64,000 nt of DNA, taken from positions 1 to 64,000 of the forward strand of contig NZ_JAHZIJ010000017.1 in the NCBI RefSeq assembly GCF_019443105.1, written 5' to 3'. The stretch is from Paenibacillus oenotherae (GTDB lineage: Bacteria > Bacillota > Bacilli > Paenibacillales > Paenibacillaceae). Below are positions 50,688 to 58,881 of the stretch, piece by piece (position 1 is the first letter of the stretch; every line of letters begins with the position of its first letter). Both the position numbers and the translations under genes were made by a program. The notes below the pieces were generated by a model, which was given only the letters and a program-made list of their open reading frames with translations, made no database searches and was not told the DNA's origin.

Positions 50688-51452
50688 TTAAACATTAAGC
50701 CAATATGCGCTTCCATCCTCTTCCCTGGCAAGAAAGCCATAATCGATCAAATAACGGCGCAAGGTTATATATTCCTCGGCCATGAACCGGATAAGAATAT
50801 CATTGACCTCGCTCTCCTTGTACTTTCGGCCTTTCTTGAAACTTGTCGCGATATGGCGCAGCAATGCAGCCTTGCGCTTCTGTTTGCGCGGCAATCCTGT
50901 AAGCGGACCAGTTAAGCCGCCCGGCAAATACTTGCCAAGCAGCGCGTTATATTCTTCCTGTGTTAGCGAATAACGCTCATCGACCTGAGGCGCGGTACGG
51001 TGAACCGGCATTAATCGGGCGCCGCTAGGCAAGGCATCCTCCATCAGCTCGATTACAGCAAGAAACAGCTTTGCTTGCTTGGCCTTTTCCTTGAGTGCAA
51101 ATCTGTGGTTCCGTATCGTGGAGGCGCTGCCGGCACTGGTGAGATTTACAGTATCAGCATCCGACATGCCTGAAGCAAAGGCACCTACCAGCTGCTTCTG
51201 CAAATCCGTTAGACCTGTCGCCTTTTTATCTAGTGATAAAAGATACTGAAGCATCGAGCCATGGGACTGCTCCATATGATAACGAGCATATTTATGCGCC
51301 TCCAAATAACGCTTGCCAGCAGCATATACGACCCCGTCCTCGAATTGCTCCCCGCAGATGAGACAAACATAACACTCTGCCGAAGAATCATACACGATCC
51401 CTTGCTTGAGCTCAGGAATTGATGCGCTATAAAACCGCTCGGATACATCCAT
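50688..51452 (-). CDS. DUF2087 transcriptional regulator with zinc finger and LuxR-type helix-turn-helix
   Basis: 254 residues from the ATG at 51452 (GGAG ten bases upstream). Residues 25-70 have CYVCLICGEQF...H...H, a likely zinc finger. Residues 80-130 are LuxR-like (LTDLQKQLVGAFASGMSD, STIRNHRFALKEKAKQAK). The C-terminus (about 190-254, RKAALLRHIATSFKKGRKYK, YLIDYGFLAREEDGSAYW) is DUF2087, a winged-helix-type domain. Such proteins look like DNA-binding regulators of unknown targets; nothing links them to a ligand. The gene is followed by the GIY-YIG gene. The 257 bp upstream of it are A/T-rich without a gene. Confidence 0.75.
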   Translation of the reverse strand: MDVSERFYSASIPELKQGIVYDSSAECYVCLICGEQFEDGVVYAAGKRYLEAHKYARYHMEQSHGSMLQYLLSLDKKATGLTDLQKQLVGAFASGMSDADTVNLTSAGSASTIRNHRFALKEKAKQAKLFLAVIELMEDALPSGARLMPVHRTAPQVDERYSLTQEEYNALLGKYLPGGLTGPLTGLPRKQKRKAALLRHIATSFKKGRKYKESEVNDILIRFMAEEYITLRRYLIDYGFLAREEDGSAYWLNV

Positions 51453-51714
51453 TTTCAAACAACTCCATCGTTTGTTTGTTATTTATATAGATATAATATA
51501 ATTTTGTTTATATTTTTTCAATATCTATTTAATAAATAGACAAAATTTATTTTCATCTATTTAATCAACGACCTGTCACTATCATTGGCCAAATCCGTAT
51601 TGGAAAATGGCAAAAAAAAAAGACCCTCTCTTTCTAAAGCTCGTCTGGATCACCAAACGCACCAAGAAAGAAACGGCCACATTCAATCCATAATGAGCGA
51701 TCCTCAAGTTTAAT

Positions 51715-52317
51715 TTAGAAGAAGCTGAATAATTGCATGGAGTAGAACAGCAGCGTCTTGCCCCATTTCTTCTTCATGAAATCCTTAGCCCGATGAATGC
51801 GTGATTTGACCGTATTAACCGGAATATTGTTCGCCTTGCTAATATCCTCCATGGACATCTCAAGCACATACCGCTGATGTACAATATTTTTATACTTGTC
51901 CGGCAGCTTGTCGATCATTTCCGCCATCTTATCCGTAAATTCACGCTCAATTACTTCTCCCTCAGGAGTCGGAGCCTTGTTAGGAATGACGTCATGAAGT
52001 GATAAATTCTGATCGGATTGAGCAGCAACAGGCTGATCCAGCTGCAGTGCAGGCGCTTTCCTGCGGCGCAGCAGATCTAGACATATATTTTTGCCGATAT
52101 GAAAAATCCACGGAGAAAACCGCTTGTTCTCATCAAAGCGATTCAAGTTCAGATATACTTTAAGAAAGGTTTCCTGCACCACATCCTCGCACTCTGTCTT
52201 GCTTCGTAGAATCCGATGCGCCATGTTATAAATTTTATCCTTATATAGTTCCACAAGCTTGTTGAATGCCAGCTGATCTCCCTGCCTCGACAACATCACC
52301 AGTTGAGCCTCATTCAT
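51715..52317 (-). CDS. ECF sigma factor, SigW-like
   Basis: 200 residues from the ATG at 52317 (AGGGG seven bases upstream; the frame is open further upstream without a site). Sigma2: MAHRILRSKTECEDVVQETF, LKVYLNLNRFDENKRFSPWI, FHIGKNICLDLLRRRK. Sigma4: LPDKYKNIVHQRYVLEMSME, DISKANNIPVNTVKSRIHRAK. It groups by eye with SigW-type envelope-stress sigma factors. The usual downstream zinc anti-sigma gene (rsiW) is absent: after the stop come only A/T-rich DNA and the DUF2087 gene. Possible targets: the SigW-type promoter at 62381-62409. Confidence 0.9.
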   Translation of the reverse strand: MNEAQLVMLSRQGDQLAFNKLVELYKDKIYNMAHRILRSKTECEDVVQETFLKVYLNLNRFDENKRFSPWIFHIGKNICLDLLRRRKAPALQLDQPVAAQSDQNLSLHDVIPNKAPTPEGEVIEREFTDKMAEMIDKLPDKYKNIVHQRYVLEMSMEDISKANNIPVNTVKSRIHRAKDFMKKKWGKTLLFYSMQLFSFF

Positions 52318-52369
52318 CGCCATTCCCCTTTGCCGTCCGTCATCACGAGCTATACATCTATTATAACAG

Positions 52370-52405
52370 AAAAAAAAGAAACGCACCTATATAAGGTTAC
52401 GTTTC
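52370..52405 (-). terminator. Intrinsic terminator of the gene at 52407
   Basis: GAAACGtaACCT pairs with AGGTgCGTTTC around TATAT, followed on the minus strand by TTTTTTTT. It starts 2 bp after the stop codon. A TATAAT-like -10 for the sigma gene lies just past it (about 52360-52365). Confidence 0.8.
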
Positions 52406-52406
52406 T

Positions 52407-52982
52407 TCACCATCTTCGCCTGCTGTCCTGATTGGAACTCTCGCTGTCGCCGGAGAGACGATTCATTGCGTCAGAGTAGATACGAACGATATTCTGGATT
52501 GCCATAAATTCTTCATCAGACGGATTAACCCCATCCATAAACATGCGCTGAAGAATCTCAGAATAAAGCGCTTTTCTGCGACCGAGCAATTCCAGCTCCA
52601 GTTCAACGATCGATTCCAGCGAATGCTCTTGAATAAAATCCGAAATCTCATCCTGAGGCTGATTCCTTCTGCGATCTCCACGATCACCTCGGTCTCCGCT
52701 ATCATAAGCAGGAGCTGCCGGCTGACCTAAGTCCACAGATGAACGAACAGACGATAACGGAATATGTTGTTTAGCCAGCATCATATGGAAGGTTTTGTTC
52801 TGCAGCAATTCGGTTACGACGAGTCTGCACATTTCACGGTTCTGGAGCAATATGCCTTGGAACGGATGGAGAATCCAGTCCCCTTCTCTTAGGAACAGGT
52901 TGAACGTCAACCATTCTCCGCCATACTGATAACGAAGATTAATCGTATTCTCATCAATGATTTCAAATTCAAAATCCAGCAT
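52407..52982 (-). CDS. Unknown two-part protein with GDR-rich linker
   Basis: 191 residues. Residues 1-75 form a beta-rich N-terminal part (LDFEFEIIDENTINLRYQYG, WLTFNLFLREGDWILHPF). A flexible linker follows at about 90-105 with repeats GDRGDRGDRRR. The C-terminal part is helical (SIVELELELLGRRKALYSEI, LQRMFMDGVNPSDEEFMAIQ). No membrane span or signal. I do not recognise the family. The gene has its own terminator directly before the SigW-like gene. It might be related to the sigma factor by position only. Confidence 0.65.
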   Translation of the reverse strand: MLDFEFEIIDENTINLRYQYGGEWLTFNLFLREGDWILHPFQGILLQNREMCRLVVTELLQNKTFHMMLAKQHIPLSSVRSSVDLGQPAAPAYDSGDRGDRGDRRRNQPQDEISDFIQEHSLESIVELELELLGRRKALYSEILQRMFMDGVNPSDEEFMAIQNIVRIYSDAMNRLSGDSESSNQDSRRRW

Positions 52983-53061
52983 ATTCTGACCTCCAACCCG
53001 TTAGAAGAGCACTATCCTCTTATATTAAAACAGATTGGGCAAAAAAGGAATAGCCATGCTT

Positions 53062-53151
53062 CTATCGCTGCATGATAGAGCTTGCCTTCTCATAGCTCGC
53101 CACTAGAATAAGAACTATTATTAGACCGGCAGCCGATAGCGCACCAACCAT
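53062..53151 (-). CDS. 29-residue membrane peptide
   Basis: ATG at 53151 with GGGGTGG five bases upstream, stop TAG at 53062. The product MVGALSAAGLIIVLILVASY then a short basic tail is one membrane helix (about 6-20). Its build resembles the tiny one-helix membrane proteins of Bacillales spores and envelopes. Only 30 codons, so chance is not excluded. It lies alone between telA and the gene at 52982. Confidence 0.35.
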   Translation of the reverse strand: MVGALSAAGLIIVLILVASYEKASSIMQR

Positions 53152-53238
53152 AGTGACCACCCCACTCCAATAAAATTAATCTATTGTATGGTGTGGCAGC
53201 TTGTCGTATGCAACTAGACGGGCCTCCAGAATATTGTG

Positions 53239-54336
53239 CTAGTCCAGCAAGGAGCTTGTCTCATTGGATGATGAGGATTGGTTCAGAGCACCCTTCGATG
53301 CAGGCTCAAGTCCGAGGCGTTCCTTGAGCCCTGTATTGATTTTTGTCATATGGGTCGTATATTCGGTTGCGTTCTGAATGATTTTGCGGTTGGACTGCTC
53401 GTACAAATCCATCGCTGCGGTCAAGTCGCCGATCGCTTGATTGATAGCTTCCATGGACATGGACGGCTTGGAGAGCAGGTCGGTAGTCGTCTCCGTCGTC
53501 TGACGAAGCAGGCGGGCATTCTCCGTGAACTGATCCTGCAGCGTTTTGTTCGCCGAATTGACGGCATTAATGGTTTCGACCTGATCCTGCAAGGCCAATG
53601 AAATCATTGCAGATACGGTGATCAGATGCTGCGTCTTATCAATCGTGCTGTCCACTGCGTCAATCAGCTTGTCATTGTTATCATTAATAATGTCTGATGC
53701 TGCGATAGCCTGGTGGTACAGCATGATCATCTCAGTCATTGATTGGATGCGCGTTACCACCTTGCGGAGCCCGCGCTCAAGATGCGCCTTGCGCTGCGGA
53801 TCGGACTTGGCGATTTCCTGTTCGAACATTTCCTTGAGCTTATTGCCTAGCGTAATGCGCTGCTGAAGATTATAAATTTCATCGACCGACATTTTCTTTA
53901 AATTTTTCATGTATACAATATTCTCTACGAGCGTATCCTTACCGTGGCGCAGAGAACCCGTTATCGCTTCAACATTTGTTTTAACGGATTGATATTTGTA
54001 GATGTAATTTTTGATCGGGCTCTTGCGCAGAAGCTTATCGAAGAATCCGAGCTGCTTGCTTTGGCTCAAGCTTTCCACTTCATTGCGGAGCTTGAGTATA
54101 CTGCCCGACACCTCGGAGCGTTTGCCGGACATCAGCTCGGAGACCGGACGTTCCAGCATTTTGAGCGATTGGCCTGCCTTCTCCTGTGTCTTCTGCCCCA
54201 GCTTGCCGATCTCGTCCATTAGACTATCGAGCTGGAAAGTATCCTCAGTAGCGGACACTTTCGTAAGCAGATCACTCGCTTCCTTCTCAACCTTAACCAA
54301 ATCGGCTTCCTTCAGCTGAATCTGTTGTGTTGACAT
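53239..54336 (-). CDS. telA: Toxic anion resistance protein TelA
   Basis: 365 residues from the ATG at 54336 (GGAGG upstream; 27 codons of open frame before it have no site). Predominantly helical coiled-coil protein: MSTQQIQLKEADLVKVEKEA, FFDKLLRKSPIKNYIYKYQS, LIDAVDSTIDKTQHLITVSA. TelA (YaaN and YceH in B. subtilis) is linked to tellurite and nisin tolerance and is thought to act at the membrane with Ter proteins. Final gene of the ter locus. Between it and xpaC lies a 71-bp tandem hairpin repeat, so the two may not share one uninterrupted message. Confidence 0.92.
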   Translation of the reverse strand: MSTQQIQLKEADLVKVEKEASDLLTKVSATEDTFQLDSLMDEIGKLGQKTQEKAGQSLKMLERPVSELMSGKRSEVSGSILKLRNEVESLSQSKQLGFFDKLLRKSPIKNYIYKYQSVKTNVEAITGSLRHGKDTLVENIVYMKNLKKMSVDEIYNLQQRITLGNKLKEMFEQEIAKSDPQRKAHLERGLRKVVTRIQSMTEMIMLYHQAIAASDIINDNNDKLIDAVDSTIDKTQHLITVSAMISLALQDQVETINAVNSANKTLQDQFTENARLLRQTTETTTDLLSKPSMSMEAINQAIGDLTAAMDLYEQSNRKIIQNATEYTTHMTKINTGLKERLGLEPASKGALNQSSSSNETSSLLD

Positions 54337-54352
54337 GCTTTCCCCTCCTAAA

Positions 54353-54530
54353 AGTTTTTGCGTGGCCCTGCCTGACTCTGCGATAGCAGAGACAAGCAAA
54401 AACTGCTTCGTAAGCATAATCTTAGTTTTTGCGTGGCTCTGCCTGACTCTGCGATAGCAGAGACAAGCAAAAACTGCTTCGTAAGCGTAATCTTAGTTTT
54501 TGCGTGGCCCTGCCTGACTCTGCTCCGCTA
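54353..54530. repeat. 71-bp tandem repeat, two and a half units, each a hairpin
   Basis: Units start at 54353, 54424 and 54495 (71 bp apart). Each begins AGTTTTTGCGTGG(C/C)CTGCCTGA, then CTCTGC-gata-GCAGAG, then GCAAAAACT. AGTTTTTGC and GCAAAAACT pair, so every unit is a nested hairpin. The third unit is cut off at CTCTGC and runs into the xpaC stop region. Two nearly identical full units suggest recent duplication. Confidence 0.9.
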
Positions 54531-55253
54531 GAACTGCCTTGTGCTGTAGCGCTGATGAATGATATCTGCTTTCGTCTGCAGCTCCACAAGATCCTTCTGC
54601 TCCAGCGTCTCTACATATGCATTGATTTTGGAGTTGATATCCTTCAGACCATCCAGCAGAATGCGCCGATTCTGGCGCTTCATGTCACCGCGCAGCTTCA
54701 AGAACGGAGTGACGAAGCCATTCAAATCCCGAAGCACCAGCCGTTTCATATTATGATTAATATCGGCATTCCCCAGCTCGACAAGCTGTGGGATAACCCG
54801 ATGAATACGCGCAAGCAGCGACAGCGACTTCTCCACAATCTCATCATCGAGATTATTCTTCTGCCCTTCAGAAATAATCATTTCCTCGATCAACGCGATA
54901 TACTCCACCATTTCACGCATTCCCTCATCCATAGGCGGTGCAGCAGATTCTGCTTGCTGCGCTGGTTGCTTAGGCGATCTGGAATGGGCACCCAAGTTCA
55001 ATGCCGCTGAAGGCGAACCTGCGGTTGGAGCTGGAACTGCTGAAGGCGCCGGTACGCCCGGCGGCAGTATTGTTAAAGGCTGTGATGATGGAGGCAGCTC
55101 CCTGTCTTTTCGTTTGGAACGAAGGGCTCCCGCAACTAAAGCAATCATTGGAATCGCCATCGTAATGAATGGAGGCAAAATATTATAGGTTACTAATCCG
55201 ACCAGATAACCAATTAATCCATATAAGAATACACTTCTTGTCCGAAATTGCAC
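54528..55253 (-). CDS. xpaC: XpaC-like protein (5-bromo-4-chloroindolyl phosphate hydrolysis family)
   Basis: 241 residues from the GTG at 55253 (GGAGGG seven bases upstream). Two N-terminal membrane helices (about 8-45, FLYGLIGYLVGLVTYNILPP), then a Pro/Ala-rich linker (about 60-105) and a helical C-terminal domain (about 115-240, EYIALIEEMIISEGQKNN). This build and the partner telA match the B. subtilis xpaC-yaaN pair. Despite the name, enzymatic activity has not been established; a membrane anchor or adaptor role for TelA is inferred. Confidence 0.85.
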   Translation of the reverse strand: MQFRTRSVFLYGLIGYLVGLVTYNILPPFITMAIPMIALVAGALRSKRKDRELPPSSQPLTILPPGVPAPSAVPAPTAGSPSAALNLGAHSRSPKQPAQQAESAAPPMDEGMREMVEYIALIEEMIISEGQKNNLDDEIVEKSLSLLARIHRVIPQLVELGNADINHNMKRLVLRDLNGFVTPFLKLRGDMKRQNRRILLDGLKDINSKINAYVETLEQKDLVELQTKADIIHQRYSTRQF

Positions 55254-55418
55254 AAGCAAGCCCTCCCTCACTACGTGATCGATAGCATCTATTATACAGC
55301 GACACTTTCCCTCATCATACTCTTTGGAGACAAATAAGGAAAGTCTGCGCCCTTCAACTGCCAGCCCCTTCCCCTATTCTTGCACAGGCCAGTCCAGTTG
55401 CTTTATACAGAGGCCCTT

Positions 55419-56804
55419 CTACGGCTGGGAAGTGAACATAACAAGATTAACTTGTACAAAACCAAGTCCTTTAACTATTCGAAGCAGCGGCTCGATCCGC
55501 TCATTACGGACTTCCCTTTCGATAAAAATAAACACATCGTCATACATCCCATGCTGCACATTATACAAGTAGTTGGTTACAGCAGGATCATCCAGCGATG
55601 GATACGAATACGCCGATTGAATGGCATAATCCGTTTGCTTGACGGGATGAACCGGGCTCCGCGTCGTGGATTGATACAAGACGCCCTCTCCCATCAGTGA
55701 AGCGATGCGCATCGGCACGAACATAAACTCGCCCGTCCCAAGACAAAGCGTCCGCTCTCCCTGCCTCTCCTGCCTAAGTATAGAAGCCGCTGCTGTGCAG
55801 TTCTCTTCCAGGCGGAGATTGTCCGATTGCAATAGTCCGAATCTGCCTGTGCCTGCCAGGTATGGCTTATCATTAAGGAATCCATCCGGAGTCGTCGAAG
55901 TCACAATTCTATGTTCAAACTCAGCACCAAGTTCAATTGTCTTCACAACAGCGGTAGATGTCGTATGCTGGCTTGCCTGCTCTCTCTCGGACAGTACAGG
56001 CTGCCCAGTTACTTCGATGCTTCCCTCAAGAAGCGAGAGGCATGGAATCGCTATGCCCAGCTCCTGTTCGAGCTCTACGAACTTCGCTCTGTCTGCTGCT
56101 GACCGCCAGTCGAGAAGGCTAGCGACTACATAGGTTTGCCTTGGATATGATGCATGAAGCTCCCGAATAATATTGAGCGCTGTCTTCCCCGTTGTCATCT
56201 CATCATCTACGAGAACAATCGGCGCGTCATCCTGGAACAATTCGGGATCGACCGCATAGCAGCGATGCGATGTCGCATGGGAATGCTCCTCTTCAAAGCT
56301 GATGACCGACTCGAGCTCGTTGATGATTTCCCGTGTCGTATGCAGAAACTTTGTCCGGCCCGCGAACAGATCGTACATGCTGTGCCCTAGCGCGGTCGCC
56401 GTCTCGGCGAACCCGATGAATGTCGTCGGCTTGTCCAGAACGACCCGCTGCGCCATCAAACGACTATAAATATTCACGGCAGTTTCAGGCTCTGTGAACG
56501 CCTGCACAAGCTCATCTATGCTTACCTCGCATCTCTTGCCGAGCAGTTCCGCATACAGAACCCCCAGCGCCGCTCCAGCCAGCAGCGACACATGCGGATT
56601 AACTGGTATATGCTTGCCAAGCACCTTGCTGACGAACAGAAAGCTGCGTTTCTTATTCATTCGCGCCGCCATTGCGAACAACGTATCCAGCGGCAATGCG
56701 AAAGGATTGCGCTGCACAGTAATCGTTACTTCCAGATCGCCAGCTATGTTATACGTATACTTCTTCGGATTGTGTGAGAAGGCTTGTGAAGTTATGCTGT
56801 TCAT
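55419..56804 (-). CDS. Phosphoribosyltransferase of the Ter-associated pathway, with TRSP-type C-terminus
   Basis: 461 residues from the ATG at 56804 (GGGGTG four bases upstream). The phosphoribosyltransferase domain (about 40-260) has the PRPP loop at 197-208, IVLVDDEMTTGKTALN. The C-terminal half (about 290-461, DGFLNDKPYLAGTGRFGLLQ, LCLGTGEFMFVPMRIA) corresponds to the TRSP domain found fused to it in Ter operons. In the comparative work of Anantharaman, Iyer and Aravind these enzymes were proposed to make a nucleoside-like metabolite. The start lies 56 bp inside the preceding gene, an unusually large overlap. Confidence 0.85.
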   Translation of the reverse strand: MNSITSQAFSHNPKKYTYNIAGDLEVTITVQRNPFALPLDTLFAMAARMNKKRSFLFVSKVLGKHIPVNPHVSLLAGAALGVLYAELLGKRCEVSIDELVQAFTEPETAVNIYSRLMAQRVVLDKPTTFIGFAETATALGHSMYDLFAGRTKFLHTTREIINELESVISFEEEHSHATSHRCYAVDPELFQDDAPIVLVDDEMTTGKTALNIIRELHASYPRQTYVVASLLDWRSAADRAKFVELEQELGIAIPCLSLLEGSIEVTGQPVLSEREQASQHTTSTAVVKTIELGAEFEHRIVTSTTPDGFLNDKPYLAGTGRFGLLQSDNLRLEENCTAAASILRQERQGERTLCLGTGEFMFVPMRIASLMGEGVLYQSTTRSPVHPVKQTDYAIQSAYSYPSLDDPAVTNYLYNVQHGMYDDVFIFIEREVRNERIEPLLRIVKGLGFVQVNLVMFTSQP

Positions 56805-57951
56805 GTAACACCCCGTATATTTTTGAACGGATAAGAATCCGCTTCGCCCAATTTAGATGCGGCTTGATTTCATTCATTTTATTCGCATACTGGCTCTTAA
56901 GAACGCCGAGATATCCGTTGTTATTCGCAAGAATCGTCGTTGCATCCATGTACTCCTCATGCGTAACGGCATACAGGCATTGGACAGGCTTGATATGGGT
57001 AGGATGAATAATCGTCTTGCCAATGATGCCGTTCTCCTTGTCCAGAACTACCTCTCTGAGCAGGCCGTCCATATATCCGTTAATAAACTCCTTGCGCACC
57101 TTGCGTCCCATGGGGCCCATCGTTTCTTTGAAGGGCGACTCTCTGAGCTGGGATTTGAACACGCGGTCGCTCTTGAAATATTCCCATACCGGACCCGAAA
57201 TAACATGGCCTTCCGGCATTCTGCCGAACAGGTTAACGATATCCGCCATACAGTCCCGAATGGGGCCGATATCGTAGATCGTCATATCCGCGCTGCGCCG
57301 AAGGCCGAACAAGCTGGAAAAATCGGTTGCTCCAATCCGGATATTCAACACATAATCCTCATACAGATCCAGAACCGATTTGATGCCTAGCAAAGCGCTT
57401 AAACGCGACTCTTTGAAAATCACATCCGAAGTTTCTAATATTGGCATTCCGTATAAAACCGGACGATTATTGGCTTGGTTACGGTTATACTGATCAATAA
57501 TTTCAAAATAACGAACACCGCTGTGCGCCGAAAATTTAGGAAATACAAAGCCGGTAATCAGCTCCAGGCTCTCTTCCAGCTTGTCTATGATGCGCATCAG
57601 CTGCTCTGGTGTACGAACACGGATAAAAATAAGCGGTAATTGATGCAAACTCATTAGTCCGTTCTCAATATAAGAGGCAATCCGAAACAGCTGCTGAACG
57701 AGCGAATCTTCCGCAATATCAATCTGATAATCACCGATAGCATCCTCAAGATCAATGACCATGGAGACGAGCCCTTCAATCTTCCCCATCAATATGTCTT
57801 CCGCTATTGTCTGACGGGTTGCAGGCATATATAAAGCAGCGCCGACTGCATGAGCCAGCATTTCTTTATCAGAGCAGTTGTCAAAAGACATCGGAGACAA
57901 ATGAAACAAACTCTTCTCTTCCTCAGCTGTCAAATAGTTAAAATAGCGCAA
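56749..57951 (-). CDS. Ter-associated C-C bond lyase (HpcH/HpaI-type TIM barrel)
   Basis: 400 residues. A TIM-barrel lyase of the citrate lyase/HpcH group: MVIDLEDAIGDYQ (metal-binding Glu/Asp), LIFIRVRTPEQL, and GFVFPKFSAHSG. IRIGATDFSSLFGLRR and GIIGKTIIHPTHIKPV complete the barrel. Enzymes of this type are regularly found next to the PRTase in Ter operons and proposed to supply its substrate. It overlaps the PRTase start by 56 bp. The ATP-grasp and HAD genes that accompany the pair in many genomes are absent here. A terminator separates it from terC upstream, so it may have its own promoter at 57960-58020. Confidence 0.82.
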   Translation of the reverse strand: MRYFNYLTAEEEKSLFHLSPMSFDNCSDKEMLAHAVGAALYMPATRQTIAEDILMGKIEGLVSMVIDLEDAIGDYQIDIAEDSLVQQLFRIASYIENGLMSLHQLPLIFIRVRTPEQLMRIIDKLEESLELITGFVFPKFSAHSGVRYFEIIDQYNRNQANNRPVLYGMPILETSDVIFKESRLSALLGIKSVLDLYEDYVLNIRIGATDFSSLFGLRRSADMTIYDIGPIRDCMADIVNLFGRMPEGHVISGPVWEYFKSDRVFKSQLRESPFKETMGPMGRKVRKEFINGYMDGLLREVVLDKENGIIGKTIIHPTHIKPVQCLYAVTHEEYMDATTILANNNGYLGVLKSQYANKMNEIKPHLNWAKRILIRSKIYGVLHEQHNFTSLLTQSEEVYV

Positions 57952-58021
57952 TAGGTTCGCCTCCTACTCTCTTCGACTTCTCCCAGCCATGTGATCATCT
58001 ATATATTTTTCATTATACCCG

Positions 58022-58052
58022 TTTAAAAAATATCCCTCCATTACAGGAGGGA
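58022..58052 (-). terminator. Intrinsic terminator after terC
   Basis: TCCCTCC and GGAGGGA with loop tgtaat, followed on the minus strand by tatttttt. It lies 22 bp after the terC stop and splits the ter locus. Confidence 0.75.
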
Positions 58053-58074
58053 CATTATTCAAAGCAGGCCATTA

Positions 58075-58854
58075 TTAAGCTGATTGAGATCCGCGTTTTC
58101 TACGGATTGTACTAAAGATCATTGTACCCACGAAGATGGCAATCAAGAGCGAGAAGAACCATACATGCGAGATATGAAGGCCGAATACGCCGCCGATCAT
58201 TTTACCGCCGATAACGATAATAAGGATGAACGCCGCTTTCTCAAGCTCAGGGTAGCGCTCGATGAGTCTGAGGAATACTTGGGCGACTCCACGCATCATC
58301 AATACTCCGAGCAATCCGCCGACGAACAGTACCCATACCTGATCGCTGACACCGAATGCAGCAAGTACGCTATCGATACTGAAGGCGATATCCATCACTT
58401 CAACTGCCAGTACCGTACGCCAGAAGCCATAGCCTTTATTCTCGATCTCGCCTTCCTCATCACTGCCTTTGCGGCCGATGTATGGAATGACCTTCTTGTA
58501 CAGCTTGAATTCCAGATCGAACAGATTGCTTAGTGCGATCCATAGCAGGTAGAGACCTCCGGCAATCTTGATCCAATCGATCTGGACAAGATATGTACCT
58601 ACCCCAATTGCTATGAAGCGGAACACATACGCACCAAGCAATCCGTAGAACAATGCCTTCTTCTGCTGTTCTTTAGGCAAGTGGCGAACCATGACAGCAA
58701 GCACGAGCGCGTTGTCCGCAGACAACAAGCCCTCAAGAATAACAAGCGTACCAATGATTCCCCAGCTTACCGGGTCGCTCATCGTTGCCACGATGGCATC
58801 CCAGCTAAAGAAATTGCTGAAATTGTTAATTAGACTATCGAAAAACTCTGACAT
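58075..58854 (-). CDS. terC: TerC-family membrane protein
   Basis: 259 residues, about seven membrane helices. The conserved acidic helices read LEGLLSADNALVLAVMVRH and VLAVEVMDIAFSIDSVLAAFG, whose Asp and Asn residues are thought to bind metal. In B. subtilis, TerC-family YceF (MeeF) and YkoY (MeeY) supply manganese for exported enzymes. Starts 27 bp after the fused terD-terA gene, closing the first transcript of the locus. A manganese-type CDF gene at 3826 also suggests manganese handling in this organism. Confidence 0.93.
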   Translation of the reverse strand: MSEFFDSLINNFSNFFSWDAIVATMSDPVSWGIIGTLVILEGLLSADNALVLAVMVRHLPKEQQKKALFYGLLGAYVFRFIAIGVGTYLVQIDWIKIAGGLYLLWIALSNLFDLEFKLYKKVIPYIGRKGSDEEGEIENKGYGFWRTVLAVEVMDIAFSIDSVLAAFGVSDQVWVLFVGGLLGVLMMRGVAQVFLRLIERYPELEKAAFILIIVIGGKMIGGVFGLHISHVWFFSLLIAIFVGTMIFSTIRRKRGSQSA

Positions 58855-58881
58855 GTTGCGACTCCTCCAAATAAATGCCGA

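Noticed and set aside
52369-52406. SigW-type promoter for the SigW-like gene (GAAAC-N17-CGTT)
   Set aside because: The same bases form the intrinsic terminator of the preceding gene with an 8-T tail, and the -10 word is CGTT instead of CGTA. The TATAAT just after it is a simpler promoter for the sigma gene.
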